From the NCBI GenBank assembly GCA_015039465.1, contig MU130545.1, positions 246,287 through 310,286 on the forward strand: a DNA stretch of 64,000 nt. The letters run 5' to 3'. Below, one piece after another: positions 44,701-56,457 of this stretch. Numbering within the stretch: position 1 is the stretch's first letter; each line of letters opens with the position of its first letter. The translations under genes and the position numbers were made by a program. Below the pieces are notes generated by a model, which worked only from the letters and a program-made list of their open reading frames with translations, did no database searches and was not told the DNA's origin. Source of the DNA: Phlegmacium glaucopus (taxonomy: Eukaryota > Basidiomycota > Agaricomycetes > Agaricales > Cortinariaceae).

Positions 44701-45012
44701 AACAATGAAAGTAAATCTCAGGCGAGCCTTACGAAATGTGGCTCGTGGTCTTCGGCGGAGCCTTTACTGGTATGCCAATCTTGACTAGCACTATATAACT
44801 GTCCCGTCGTATTGTTTCGCTTTTGTGCCCCGCCAGTCCAATTGTTCTCCCTGATCGCAGAGACAAAGAAAACGTTTGGCATCTCGACTTGCGACACCCA
44901 TTATTCTTTCCTTCCTTCTCTCTTGTGTGAACCTCCTCCCGCTCGCTTGTTATCCCATCCATTGTCCTCCCTCTCTTACGCCTGCTCCTCATTGTCCACA
45001 CCACGAACAATC
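41761..45012. other. Intergenic region upstream of the HMG gene
   Basis: 3.2 kb without a supported gene. ORFs at 42649-42861, 42882-43265, 43700-43984 and 44403-44705 lack family resemblance. The last 200 bp are pyrimidine-rich, as expected of a fungal promoter and 5' UTR. Confidence 0.45.
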
Positions 45013-46646
45013 ATGCCCGCTTTACGCACTCGCGATACCCAAGCCCGATGTATGTTCTTGTTATTATCATCAGTCTAAAACAGTCGATATCGACGACTGA
45101 CCTTCTTCCCAGCACTCGAAGTGACAACGGACGCACCTCAACCTCCTGCACTAAATATCGTGTCACCTACGCCGCGCGCCTTCACTTTCCCTATTACGCA
45201 CAACCTTTCTGACAGTCCTTACTCTTCACCATCCAATTCACCCTTTGAACCAGACCTTTATCCACTCTCTTTACAATCTTCATCTTCATCAACACCCCCT
45301 CCCCCTTTTGCACGCCCTTATTCTCCCGATTCCCCTCTTCGTTCATCATCTCCATTCACTCCAGAACATAAACGACGAAAATCATCATGCAGTAGCGACC
45401 TCGTTGAGCGTAGGCCGAAAAAAGGAGACGAGGACTATATCAAACGTCCAGAAAACGCTTTCATCCTCTTCAGACGGAAATGTTGTGAAGATCGTCAGCA
45501 AGCTGAAGATGTCGCAGCGGCAGACGGACCGGCAAAGAAGCAGAGGCAAGCTGATCTCTCCAAGACGATCAGCCAGCAGTGGAAAAGTCTATCGGCAGAG
45601 GAACGTCAGTTCTGGGAGCAGATGGCCAAGGATAAGAAAAAGGAGCACGAGCAGTTATACCCCAACTACGTTTATCGTCCACAACGAGCCAAGGACAAGG
45701 ATGGCAAGACGAAAAACAAGAAGACCAAAAAATTCGACGAGGACACAGGTAGCGTTTCTTTCGTCGTCCCAGTCCATCGTCATCATCATGGTCGTTCTGC
45801 ATCTGCACCCACTCCTCCTCCGTATCAGTCCATCCAAATTCCGAATGTCTACCACATGACACCATCTTGCCCCACATCACCATCCTTACTTCCCATGATC
45901 AGCCGACGATCAGCTCATCCCGGACACCCAGAAGAGGTTATGTCAAGTTTCGATTACTTGCCCAGTAATTCCTATATGCCGTCTTCTTTCCCGGCTCCAG
46001 GACAGTTTGAAGCTAGTCTCCAAGTACGTTGTATTCGGTTTATTTGAATCAATATCTAATCGTTATTCCATAGTCATCCGATTTCCTCAGGAATATGTTC
46101 AGCACAGAAGGTCAACGGAGTTCGCAGTTGACCCACCTACATCATCTTTCCATGCCTGAACACAACGCTCATCTACTCTCTGCTAACCAAATCCTTTCGC
46201 CTTCGTCGTCGATAGGTTCTGGTTCGTCAGGTCCCTCGTCCCCTACTTCCGGTCCTTATACCCCTGTCTCAGCTCTCCTTGCTGAGAGCTACGGATCATC
46301 CGACCCTTGCAGCGCAGATACTCAAGCCCAAGCTGAAATCGATCTTCAGATGGAGATGCAGATGCAGCAAGAGTTCGCTGCCTATTCTTGGGGTAACAAC
46401 GGATCGCTATGGGGTTCGGAGTCCGTACTGCTTCGGGACGATTTTGACCTCAACTCCATCCCTCCCATTGAGCTTGGTGTGCCAAAATATACCGAAAATC
46501 TTACCTTGGCCGCCCCAAATGTTTCTGGGTTGGAGTTTGGGCAAGAGTTCACTCATGCTCTAGAGGGACAGCAGTATCTCGACGACTCTCAGAATCTTGG
46601 AGGCCTCCTTGGTTTTGACGAGATGATGGCTGGACATGGTTTCTGA
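45013..46646 (+). CDS. HMG-box transcription factor
   Basis: Three exons: 45013-45049, 45113-46023, 46074-46646; introns 63 and 50 nt; about 506 aa. The HMG box runs from YIKRPENAFILFRRKCCEDR through LSKTISQQWKSLSAEERQFW to EQLYPNYVYRPQR, near residues 115-205, with the MATA_HMG-type YRP ending. It is followed by a basic stretch (KDKDGKTKNKKTKK). The flanks are Ser/Pro-rich, and a Gln-rich segment (EIDLQMEMQMQQEF) may be an activation region. Basidiomycete HMG-box proteins with this layout include mating and development regulators such as Prf1 and Pcc1; assignment to one of them is inference. The short first exon is supported by the clean MPALRTRDTQAR|S junction. Confidence 0.88.
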
Positions 46647-49600
46647 GCCTTCGGATGCTGTGCGTCTTGAGGTTTTGTTAATATATTTGGACCCTATGTA
46701 TGGATATATGTATTTTTCGCACCTCGTCTTCCCTGGTCGTTTTCTTCTTCTCCTTCGGCTCGACGAGGCTTTGCTTTTGTGCGTTTTTTTCCTTTCTTTA
46801 ATCCCTCTGTTCTTTACCCAATGAACGGGTATGTAGTCATAGTCCGTCGCACTTGTTGCGTCCCTCACGATTTAGGATGTGTCGTCGAGACGTACTGGTT
46901 ACCCATCGGTCGGCCTTCCTCAGATGCGTCTCGACGACCATCTATATTCCCTTACCACCCCCCCTCATGTGAGCCACGTACCGATTATTGGATTTCACGA
47001 TTTTTACGATTTATTCAACCATACCACGCCTTCTCCCGCATATACCCTGCACTTACTTTTATTATCACTATCGTTCATTGTCGTTTTGTTTAACATCCTT
47101 TCCACCCGCGCTCTGTTCAGAGCTAGTACGCATGGCTTACTAGAAGTGAAATACTTATCTTGGCACTTCATTCTCGACAGTCAGAAAGACAATAAAAAAG
47201 ACTAGTGGGGTAACATCACCAATTGGGACATCGAAAATCGATTTGGAACCGGCGAAAGTGGGGCTAATTGAACCTTCTTTCGGTTTCACCCGAGGGTCAG
47301 GATGAGCAAAGAAAGGTCTCACGCATGAACCTGAGAAAAAAGAAGGAACCCATGATGCAGTGTCGGAGCTCAAAATTAATGCTCCGTGAGGTTTGATGAG
47401 AATTTGTGCTCTTACTAAGAGACCCTACACAATAAACCTTGACGGTCGTGAAAGTCGAATGGCCGTGTTCGGGACGTAGATCCTGGACGTCGAGCGTTTG
47501 AACCCAACCTATGGCATTCAAAGAGGTCATGAGGGCGGTGAATAATCGGTGGCGCAGGGTCCCTGCCATAAGGGCGAAGAGCAGCAGTATAGAACTGCGC
47601 TGGCTGTCGAAGATAGCGTACACATGGCCTTGAGAAGGGGAAAAACGAGGCGGCATGAGGCCCGAAGCATTCATTAACGTACCACCCGAGCGTGTGGACC
47701 AAAGAATTATCCTTCAGAATTTTTGCGATATTGCGTAAAAGGCTTCGGTTAATGAGCGGAATAAAGATGATATTTGGGGAATGTCGAACCGGGGTCCGAT
47801 GATGTGTTTCCGAGTCGGAATAGGCAATACCGGGGCAAGGGGGGGTCGATTGTGTCTCATGCTTTTGATTCTAGGCTACAGAAGGGATGGTCAATTTCAA
47901 CGTCAATGCCGATGTTGCAATCAAAGGGAAAGGTGTTCCAACGAGGCAGACGGGAACGCCTATCCATGGAAACTGCATCGTGAGGAAGGAAGTACGGCAT
48001 ATTTTGACGGGGCTGGACCACCAGAGGTTAGTCTAATCAAGGTATATAGTGAGGGAAAACTGACTTTTCTTATATTGATCCAAGTGTAGTTGAATAAAAT
48101 ATATCAACGTCATTGAAGATTGGAATTGAAAAGTAAAGGATGGAAATATATGAACGTAGCACTGTTCTAGGCGCCTAACCTTAGTATATCTCCAGCGAGT
48201 CACTTGAAAGGGAAGAAGAGACTGGTGTCATTTACTGTCAAACATCAAGTCGAAGGTTTCAGAGGAGGTCGATGAAGGCATGCAAGGATTGACTTTCCTA
48301 CCTTTATATATACAATCTTCGATATCACCATGAGGTTCAAGCATTTCCCTCCACGTTCTCGATACGGCGGTTATAGCATGACCCAACTTTGCACGAACAA
48401 TTACCTTGATTCCTGGATTGCATCGCCATCTAAAGGTAATGGCCCGGAGAGAAGAGGTAGAGATCCAAGTTTGAACGCCAACGCCGTCTATTTGGATTGG
48501 ACACAACAATGTTGCTAGGTGGGGGTATGCAGGATCAACTTGAGAGTACACGTTATCAACAGGGAGGCACTGGTATGCTCCTGCCTTGCCAACATGTGTC
48601 AATATAGCCAAAACAGGCGGGCCAATGCGTGAGATGAAGTCCACGTCGCTCTCCCATCACACGTTGGAGTTGGGATATAAAAAAAACGCGTCGAACGCGA
48701 CCTAATGCAAAAATTAACGCGTATAAGTGGCAGACAGAATCAAAAAAGGCGCATATATTCACACCCAGGTCGACGTTAGGTATGACTTGTGAATCGCGAT
48801 GATGGTGAATATAAGTGTCTGGTGGTCCTCGGTCGGTTCTGAACTTCGGTTGAGAAAGTCGTGAATAATGAGTGGGTGTCAAGAAATTTTGTAAGGATCG
48901 TCTGGCTACAATGAACAAGGTCAGGCAGTCGATTCAACTCGGAAGGTTCAGCGTCAAAGAATACAAAGAATAAAAAAACAAGAGAGGTTAATTTAGGGCA
49001 GGCCTACACGTGACGGTTTAACAGCATGAGATTAACATCTGATGGACGTGATAGCAACCGGGCCTGGGTTATGAATGGGCGACAAGGTCAAGCTAAGCCC
49101 CAACCAAAGGCACCACAATGTTCTTTGGCTGGTGCGGAGAAGCAGAAAGCAATTCGCAAAAAATCCATAAAAAGCAAATAAAAAGTAGGCTTTTCCTGAC
49201 CAAAGCATTGCAGAATTGCACTATGTACGGTAATGTACCCGAGGTTACTGTATGTGTTAGTTTACGTTGCCACTATATATGTATCTGCCGCTCAGGTTAT
49301 AGCTAGCAATTACTGTGTCGACTTCCACCATCATAAGTAAATCTGATGGATCTCCGAGTCTTGCACCTAGATTATTGTGCGCTGTTTTCACGAACGCCAG
49401 TCACCCTGCTGCTTCAATGCAATGGTATTTATTCTGATAATTCTAAGGTAAACCCGCCGATCAATTGCAGATACGTTATAACTCGCGTTATCAGCTCTCA
49501 CAATGCCCGATAAGATGAGTCAATAAACAGATAAGTATAAGGTTTAATCTTACCATTAGTAATAATAATCTAGGTCTAGAAGTTTTAATCACTGACAGAA

Positions 49601-50362
49601 CTCTCGTTGACTTTATTTATCTCCAAGAAACGACTCAGAGTTAACCTGGGCCTACATCTCATCCAAAATAGTATTGACCAGGGTTTAGCGACGTAAGACC
49701 TTCTTTCTTTGAAGATCACTGTAGCTGAAGCAAAAGCTTCGATTACCTCCATGTACTTTGGTTCTTGTGATAAGAAGAGAGGACGGTCATTGAGTCGTAC
49801 TTAGTAGAAGGGTTTCCACGCAGGGCCGGGATAAATTGAAGTGGCCATGGAGGTGAAGTCACAATCGGGGTCCTTCAAAAGTTTTAAAGAAGTATGCAAA
49901 TTATAGTAGCCAAATCTGATTAGTGCCCATCGTTATCATCTGTATACGCAGCTCAGTAGAGGATAAAATTCGCCAGAAGGATTAGTTTATTGAAGGCCAG
50001 GAAGGTTTACTAAATTACATGTAGGTAAAAGCACCCACCTTCCAGCCTTCCAAAAGTGCATCAAAAAGAACATTTGCACATTTCTGACGCGTTCCGATGC
50101 CCGCGTGTTTTAATGACCCAATGTCCGCAGTGCATGGCTTTGTTGAGCTTACAATTGTTATATGTAGGCATTATCACTGCCAGTGCCAGAGCAAAATCAC
50201 CGGGAAAAAAACAACATATTGCACAAACTGGATGCAAAATGTTATATATATATTGAAGAACATAGATAGTACGAGTTGGAGTCCTGCATGTTTTTTTTTG
50301 TAGTTTTTGAAGTATGGATGTGGGCTGGCCGTCGTCGTTTATCATCAAGCAAACGAGGAACG
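46647..50362. other. Intergenic region with low-confidence ORFs
   Basis: Minus-strand ORFs at 47155-47702 (MNASGLMPPRFSPSQ, later DPRVKPKEGSISPTFAG) and 48228-48918 have protein-like composition and could be exons of one or two unknown genes, but I could not assemble a full frame with start and stop. No known domain. 48920-50362 shows nothing. Confidence 0.35.
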
Positions 50363-52087
50363 TCAAGCCGAAGGCGAGACAATAGTTTGATAAAATGGGT
50401 GAGAAGCACGCCAAGCCATTGTTGGAACCACCAGCTCTAACAAATCCGACAACCTTTCCGGAAGCTCTGGCGCAAACTTGAAAACAAGCGCCCAGGGAGG
50501 AAATACTCCCCTCGAAGGCGAATCCGCAGGGTTCGTCTTAGTAGACACCCAACTCGGTTTCAGTTGAATTCCATACTGCCGACATAAAGTCAAGATATTT
50601 TGTAATATTTCCTCGATTCCATGCCTTTGACACCACGACTTTTTCTTCAGTGCATCGATCACTCCTGTATTGTCAGAGCGAACGGTGATAGTAAGGGATC
50701 GACAACCCGCAGCGATCAAAGCCCGGACTCCAACTTCAACGGCTAGAAGCTCCGCCCAACTCATGACGAGGTGGCCATCTCCACCTAACGGAATCTTGGG
50801 AGTTTTTTTAAAAGTCCATGCGAGCCACTGTGTCTTGAAGACGAACCCTATCCCTAAAGCTGATGCGTCCACGAATATTTCTTGTTCTTTCGATGATGAA
50901 GGGAGTGGATGCATGGGAGAAGCGGGGTGGGGATGGGTTGAAGCCGATTTTGAGGAACTATTCCGACGAGACGAACTGGGGCGCCAATTCAACAAGATGT
51001 ACTTCTGTGCTTTTGTTCGACGGTGGCGCGGTGTTCTTTCGGCTTGCACGATGAGTTCCTTCACTTTGGCTAGAGCGGTAGTATTACCCTCTTCATGTGC
51101 GGAAGCCATCAGATTAATTGTATCGCGCAACTCACCATCTGACGACGCAGAATTTGTTGGAGAAGATAAGTGATCTGAGTGGCTACCAGCAATTTCAGAC
51201 AGTGGAGAGGAGGACGTAGAAGGAGGGGGGGAATCGCTGGAAGAATCAGTGCAGCACACCGGGAGTGTACTATTCATTTCGATTCGAGCTTCCTGCCGAG
51301 CGTCGCTTGAAGAATCATCCTCCAAAGAGGTTTCGTCTTCTTGAACTATCATATGAAACTGCTGGATAAGATCGAAGTCGTCCGATAAATCGTTCCAGTT
51401 TTCATTCGAAACAGTAGCAGCCTGAATTATAGGATATTCCTCTGTCATCCATAACTCGTCCATCTGGAAGTCGGCTTCCGGACTAACGTTACTTTGAGAT
51501 AGATTATCCTCCAAGTTACTCTCCTCTTCGGCTTCTTCACCAAGGAATTCATCACCTTGACTCTCGTTGTGGAGAAAGTCAGCATTCCACGGCTCATAAG
51601 CTATCTCAATCGCTAAAATTCTGTCCTTCGCCTCCCGAAGCTGCCTTGTTAATGAGGCTACCTCATTTCGGTAACGGGCGTTAAGGGCAATTGCGTCATC
51701 ACGTTCCTGTCTAACCCGACGAAGGTTGGTTCTAACTTGAGATAACTCATGAGGGATATCATTGTCTGAAGAACTACCTCCTAGGATGCACTCTACGTGT
51801 CCTGGGCTTGCTCCCGCCCAGTCTCGTAGGGCAGCATCTTCTTGCAAAGAGGTGTATATCACGTGAACCTTATAGGCGTTACAGTGAGTGCAATCGTTTG
51901 AGGAATGGAGAATCTCGGGCGAACGTCCACGACCCCCCGAGCCGGAAATACTGGAACGTGCATAGGAGTGTGAAGGAAGATGACTATGGAGTGACGTAGA
52001 ATGAGGAAAGACTGGAATGGCTTCGGCTTCAAGGTCATACCGCCACATGTTCGAAGGCAAATATTGGATTGAAATCCTGGGACACAA
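50363..52087 (-). CDS. Protein with a C-terminal RNase H-like domain of retroelement type
   Basis: Intronless frame of 574 aa. Residues 1-110 are Ser-rich. Residues about 115-165 form a coiled coil (LSQVRTNLRRVRQERDDA). Residues 180-345 are acidic and disordered. Residues about 400-530 form an RNase H fold: EIFVDASALGIGFVF (D), MSWAELLAVEVG (E), VRSDNTGVIDALK (D) and NPADSPSRG (D). These blocks resemble the RNase H region found in DIRS-type elements and in many single-gene relatives in mushrooms. All four acidic residues are kept and the frame is intact, unlike the dead elements nearby. No reverse transcriptase or recombinase is adjacent. It is either a domesticated domain or part of an element with its other genes lost. 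The true start could lie in an upstream exon. Confidence 0.65.
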   Translation of the reverse strand: MCPRISIQYLPSNMWRYDLEAEAIPVFPHSTSLHSHLPSHSYARSSISGSGGRGRSPEILHSSNDCTHCNAYKVHVIYTSLQEDAALRDWAGASPGHVECILGGSSSDNDIPHELSQVRTNLRRVRQERDDAIALNARYRNEVASLTRQLREAKDRILAIEIAYEPWNADFLHNESQGDEFLGEEAEEESNLEDNLSQSNVSPEADFQMDELWMTEEYPIIQAATVSNENWNDLSDDFDLIQQFHMIVQEDETSLEDDSSSDARQEARIEMNSTLPVCCTDSSSDSPPPSTSSSPLSEIAGSHSDHLSSPTNSASSDGELRDTINLMASAHEEGNTTALAKVKELIVQAERTPRHRRTKAQKYILLNWRPSSSRRNSSSKSASTHPHPASPMHPLPSSSKEQEIFVDASALGIGFVFKTQWLAWTFKKTPKIPLGGDGHLVMSWAELLAVEVGVRALIAAGCRSLTITVRSDNTGVIDALKKKSWCQRHGIEEILQNILTLCRQYGIQLKPSWVSTKTNPADSPSRGVFPPWALVFKFAPELPERLSDLLELVVPTMAWRASHPFYQTIVSPSA

Positions 52088-53125
52088 TTATTAGCGATAC
52101 CCTGGCTAAGGGAAGAAGAGAAAATCCGTACGTACAAGCTCCGCTAAGAAAGTGAATTCAAAGACAGTGAAAGAGAAAGGGCAGATGCATACAAGTGAAC
52201 GAAATGCGAAAGGGCCTGTTCCTCTGGGTTCAAGAAGTGGGAAACGCAGGGCCCACTGAATGCTGTTTCGTCGAGGTTGCCGCAAGGCTTCAGTCCGCAG
52301 TGACGAAGCTGGCCCATATGAGCACGTGAAGAAGGAATAGGATGCTGTCAGTTAATCACACACACATTAAACATGTGAATATAGTCGCCGCAGGAGAAGA
52401 GCGAGAGTTTGAAATGGTCAATGCGCGATAAGGCAGGTCATTCCAAGGTCTGTAATATCCATATCACTGTGTTGTTTTCGTAGAACACGGAGATAAAACC
52501 TTCGGAGCGTGAATAATCGATTTAACCGCAAACCTTGCAATAAGGTGAAGACAGTCGCAGTGTCATAAGAATTATATTACCGTAGATGGTGGGAGCGGAT
52601 GGCATGTAAATCAGATTCAATAAATCCAGAGCTTTAACTTGTTCGTATCGTAGAAGTTTATGATAGAGGGACTTATCGGCCAGGCACGTGAGGTTTGGTG
52701 ACCCATTAAATGTCACGCTGTCACTTCAACGAATTCATACTTCAGGTTCTCATTTTCTGTCGTAAATCTACCTTCGGTGTAAGGCGCTTCGTCATCTCAA
52801 AGTACACCTAATTTTTTGGTTCAGATACACGCTAACATTACCATGGCAGAGATTAGGATTTGGCAGGCCAACTGCTCCCTCGGTCTGATATGTGCCAAAA
52901 TTGTTCGAGTTCAGCTGAAAAGTTGATTTTCGTTGATTTCTCGCTGGATGAGACTTTGCACAACCACCATAGGCCAAAACCCGAATTGTGCTAAGGGGCA
53001 GAGGTCACGTGAATGGAAATAACTGTGGCTTGACTTTTTGTTCCAAACCTCACCCCGGCCTTCCAATCTTCGCGGCTCATCGTACGTTCGTATTCAATTG
53101 CAAGATTAACCGACCATAAGAACAA
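52088..53125. other. Intergenic region
   Basis: Probably a divergent promoter region between 50363-52087 (minus) and 53126 (plus). No other gene seen. Confidence 0.4.
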
Positions 53126-54311
53126 ATGCCTCAAAAAAAGAGAAAGATATCTGACCTCACTGCCGGGGACGCGAACTCCCTACTGCAAGCCCTTAACCAA
53201 TTTCAAAACAGTCTGGATGATGAAGACGAAGATCTTCCATCCGGCCTTCTCAACACCCTTGAGGAATTTCGCACGAAGCTTGAAGCTATTAAGGTGTCCA
53301 GAACATCTAGGATGTTCAATAGTAGGGACTTATTCGATGATTTCCCCAAGCAAGTCTCTTTCTCCAAAGTTAACGCCATCACGCTACTTCAAGTACGCAT
53401 CAAGACGGGGCCACTCTTCCTGGTCCCAGAAACGAGACTGTTGGTGGAAGGGTTGGGGTCTGCTGAGGTGGACGGCAAGGCGCTCACGGTGGAGGTCTTG
53501 AAACGGCTGATCAGCTTAGTCCGACGTCATGTGTCTGTCGTTGTGAGTGAATGTGCACAGTCCCTGTCATCCTACTCAATGCCGCTTTCACAGACAGAAG
53601 CTGGATGCCGTGTGCTGATCAGTCTCATACTGCTCCGTGTTGCGTCAACCATGTCGACCAATCACATGGACGTCAACATCATCCCAGAGTTTCCCATTGC
53701 GAAGACCGTTTTTCCTGGGAACCGCTCCTTTGACGGTGTTGTCGACTTTCTATTAACGGAGCTACCTCAGAAGTACACCGGTGGGGGTTGGAATTGTTGC
53801 TCAGGATGCGGCGTATTGACACCTCTCCTTCAGAATTTCTACTCGCTGATCCTACCGGGATACTCGCCAATACGGACGAAATCAAGGGAACTGTCACATG
53901 AAGCATTTTTGAGGCAAAGCGCGACAACGTGCGAGCTGCTTTACCCCAAGCCGTCATTGCCACCGCGTCACATTGTAAACAGTATAAGTACAATCTTTCC
54001 TTGTTCCTCGTGTTTATAGCCTCATTCTTTATCGTCTCCAAGTTTACCAGTGATGCGAGGTTGCATCACAAGCGGAGAACAGTGGGACACCTGTTCCTTG
54101 TTTACGAGAAAAGGGACGACGACAGAGGACACATCTCTTCTTCAAACGAATACGTTATTGGGCCACAGTTTGAAGGCCTGGCGCTTATCCTCGGTCTTCT
54201 TCATGATTGGGTATGTGAGAGACAATCGGGATGTTGGATGTCTAAGCATAACCATTTCCACAGGTTAACAACACTACCAGTGCTCAGCAGGCATTTTTCA
54301 CGACTGAGTAA
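53126..54311 (+). pseudogene. Broken member of a fungal hypothetical family (RGCxTSGEQW motif)
   Basis: Starts MPQKKRKISDLTAGDANSLL; exon 1 53126-53780, exon 2 from 53834, further exons to TAA at 54309-54311 (end FFTTE). A splice at 54220/54271 joins LLHDW to VNNTTS. The family, seen in many agaricomycetes with no known function, has conserved EFLLADPTGIL, RGCITSGEQW, FLVYEKRDD and LLHDW blocks, and all are present here. Two lesions break the frame: an in-frame TGA at 53899-53901, and a 1-nt deletion in the G run just after GEQW (near 54085), where the reading moves to another frame. One or both could be assembly errors; otherwise the gene is dead. Confidence 0.6.
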
Positions 54312-55544
54312 CTACGTTTTACTGTGCCGCGCTGATACCTCTGCTGCTCTGCATTGGGTTTGGCCGTGTTCTTACGCCGAAAGACAGGTTTCCCGTTCAT
54401 TGTTTTTTCATTACCGTTTCTCACTCCGTCACCCCATCCAGGTTTCACCCATCCGACATTTACCAGTACTTCCAATCAACCGGGGGAGAGAATCCACTAA
54501 GCGGTATCTGTGTCGGCTTGCCTCGCTCAATTCTCTGCCTGTCCTGGTTTTCGATTCTCACCTTGAGCTCTTGGCGCGCCTGTATTTTTGCTCTACCTCT
54601 TCACTTACAACCGTTCTGAATTTATTAAGACGTGCTTTCCTTTGAGAGTTTGTGTTTCTAGAAAGCAAAGAACCCCCGTCCCCTTGTGCTGAAGGTCCTC
54701 TACCATGACTAATCTTCACAACGAACTCGACGGCATAGAGAATGATATTCGTTATCTAGTGATCTCCTGTTCGGAAGGCAGTGGTGTCAGCTTGATCCAT
54801 TCAGCACATCGTCGACGTCCTCGTTACCTCCGGTGTCTGGGAAGCCGATCCTCTGACAGCTCACAAGTCTGCCCTCCTGTGATGTATCTACAAATTCAAG
54901 TCTTTTCTTCAATTATGTTGCCAAAGACTCGCGCTTATTTGGTCCTCTAATCTCGCGTCCCTATATTGGCTCTTGGTTTGTCGCTTGCGCTAGCGATATC
55001 AATTAACTCTAACCCTTGGACCGTATACCGCACTTGTCTTATTTGGCAGGCTGTAGCCAACTACAGATCTTGTCGGCGTACACTATTGCCAAAAAACGCG
55101 CCCTTGGCCAGATGCCGTGGTGTACGACAGATATTTTTGGAATGTCCGCAACCAATTTGAATCTGAAATAAAGGTAGGAGCGTAACGTACGACGTATATA
55201 TTACTTCAAAGTGTTTCTAATGGGATTACTCGATTGCCCATTAGTAACAAGGAAGGTCCCAAGCACCTCTTTTGTTATATAATGGCTTTTAATCATAGTA
55301 GGTGTTAAATTCGCTTCGCCCGCCTCTTGATCCCTAATTATCAACATAGACTTGGCCCCAGGACCTCCGATCTTGCCTCTTACAACTCAATTGGATGATA
55401 GTGTGAAAGTACGATCGCAGAAATGCTTATCGTGGCTTATTCAGAAGCGATGATTACCACTCTTTCACCTCTTCTTTATACAACAAATATTATGTTAAAC
55501 TTCTGTTTGTGATCCATTTTGCCAGATTTACCCCAATTTCTAGC
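54312..55544. other. Intergenic region
   Basis: ORFs at 54705-54950 and 54966-55160 have no recognisable feature. Nothing else seen. Confidence 0.4.
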
Positions 55545-56120
55545 TCAAAGCTCCGGTACATCTGATTCAGCCCTCAAACTTTTCCCTAGATACGCCACCA
55601 CATCCTCACGTTGAGCAATTGGTTTGAAAGCTCCAGGCGCATACAGGGTCAAGGTGTGTATATCAGATATTACCGTCTTATCAAAACTTTTCATGATGAA
55701 GTCAAACGCATTCCAATATATACTGTTGGCCAGGCGCTGCGATTCATGAGTCCGACCGGCAACGAGGTTTGCAATCATGTTAGCATTCCTATTCAAATTC
55801 TTTTGCTTCTGCAGAGCTACTGCTTTTCCTATGATAGAATATATTTAAATTAGAAGCTCTGAAGGTTAGTCCTGCAATAATTTCTAGTTAACAATAACAT
55901 CCCCTAAGTTCCCTATGGAAAATCATAGTAAAATGATAGCCATACAGGATATGATTTACTCACGAAATACCCCAAATGGACCATTGCATTCGGGTAGTAG
56001 ATTCGGACTACAAGCTACAGCATTCTGGAAACCAATGGTTGCCTTTTCTCCATCATCAACACGTGAGTTGCTGAAATGACGACCTACAAAGTCATTGTAA
56101 AGAATGTCCAACTTGAATAG
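55545..56120 (-). CDS. Unidentified gene, 3' exons only
   Basis: Two exons agree in phase: 56120-55964 (LFKLDILYNDFVGRHFSNSR onward) and 55828-55545 (RKAVALQKQKNLNRN onward, ending AESDVPEL). The 135-nt intron between them is long for this genome. A possible upstream exon reads SPHCFGPGSEGILCS near 56220-56270, but no start could be fixed before the divergent gene at 56458. No domain recognised. Confidence 0.4.
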
Positions 56121-56457
56121 CTATAACAGCAAATCCACATCCTGGATAATATAACTGTCGCATCTTAGACAAATGGGAATATATGTAAGGAATTTGAGTC
56201 ACTGTTAAAAATTCACGGAACAAAGAATCCCTTCAGAACCAGGTCCAAAGCAATGGGGAGAAGCAATCAAATTTGTTCATCATTTACGCATATGATTTTC
56301 AAAGTGGGCGTTATCTTATCCGATAATGAGCTAGGCCCTGGAGACGGACTCTAGGTTTGCAGGTGAAACTTGCCGTGTCAAAGTCCAAATGAAGTTACGT
56401 CGCCTGAACTGCCACTAGCGTGTTGACAGTTGTTTTACTGAGTTACAACTTACAAGC

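Noticed and set aside
47155..48918. One or two minus-strand genes
   Set aside because: Fragments look protein-like, but no start, stop and consistent splice phases could be assembled; left as a note in the intergenic entry.
53929..54645. 238-aa ORF as an independent gene
   Set aside because: Its first part is the frameshifted tail of the broken family gene; the rest runs past that gene's stop with no conserved features.
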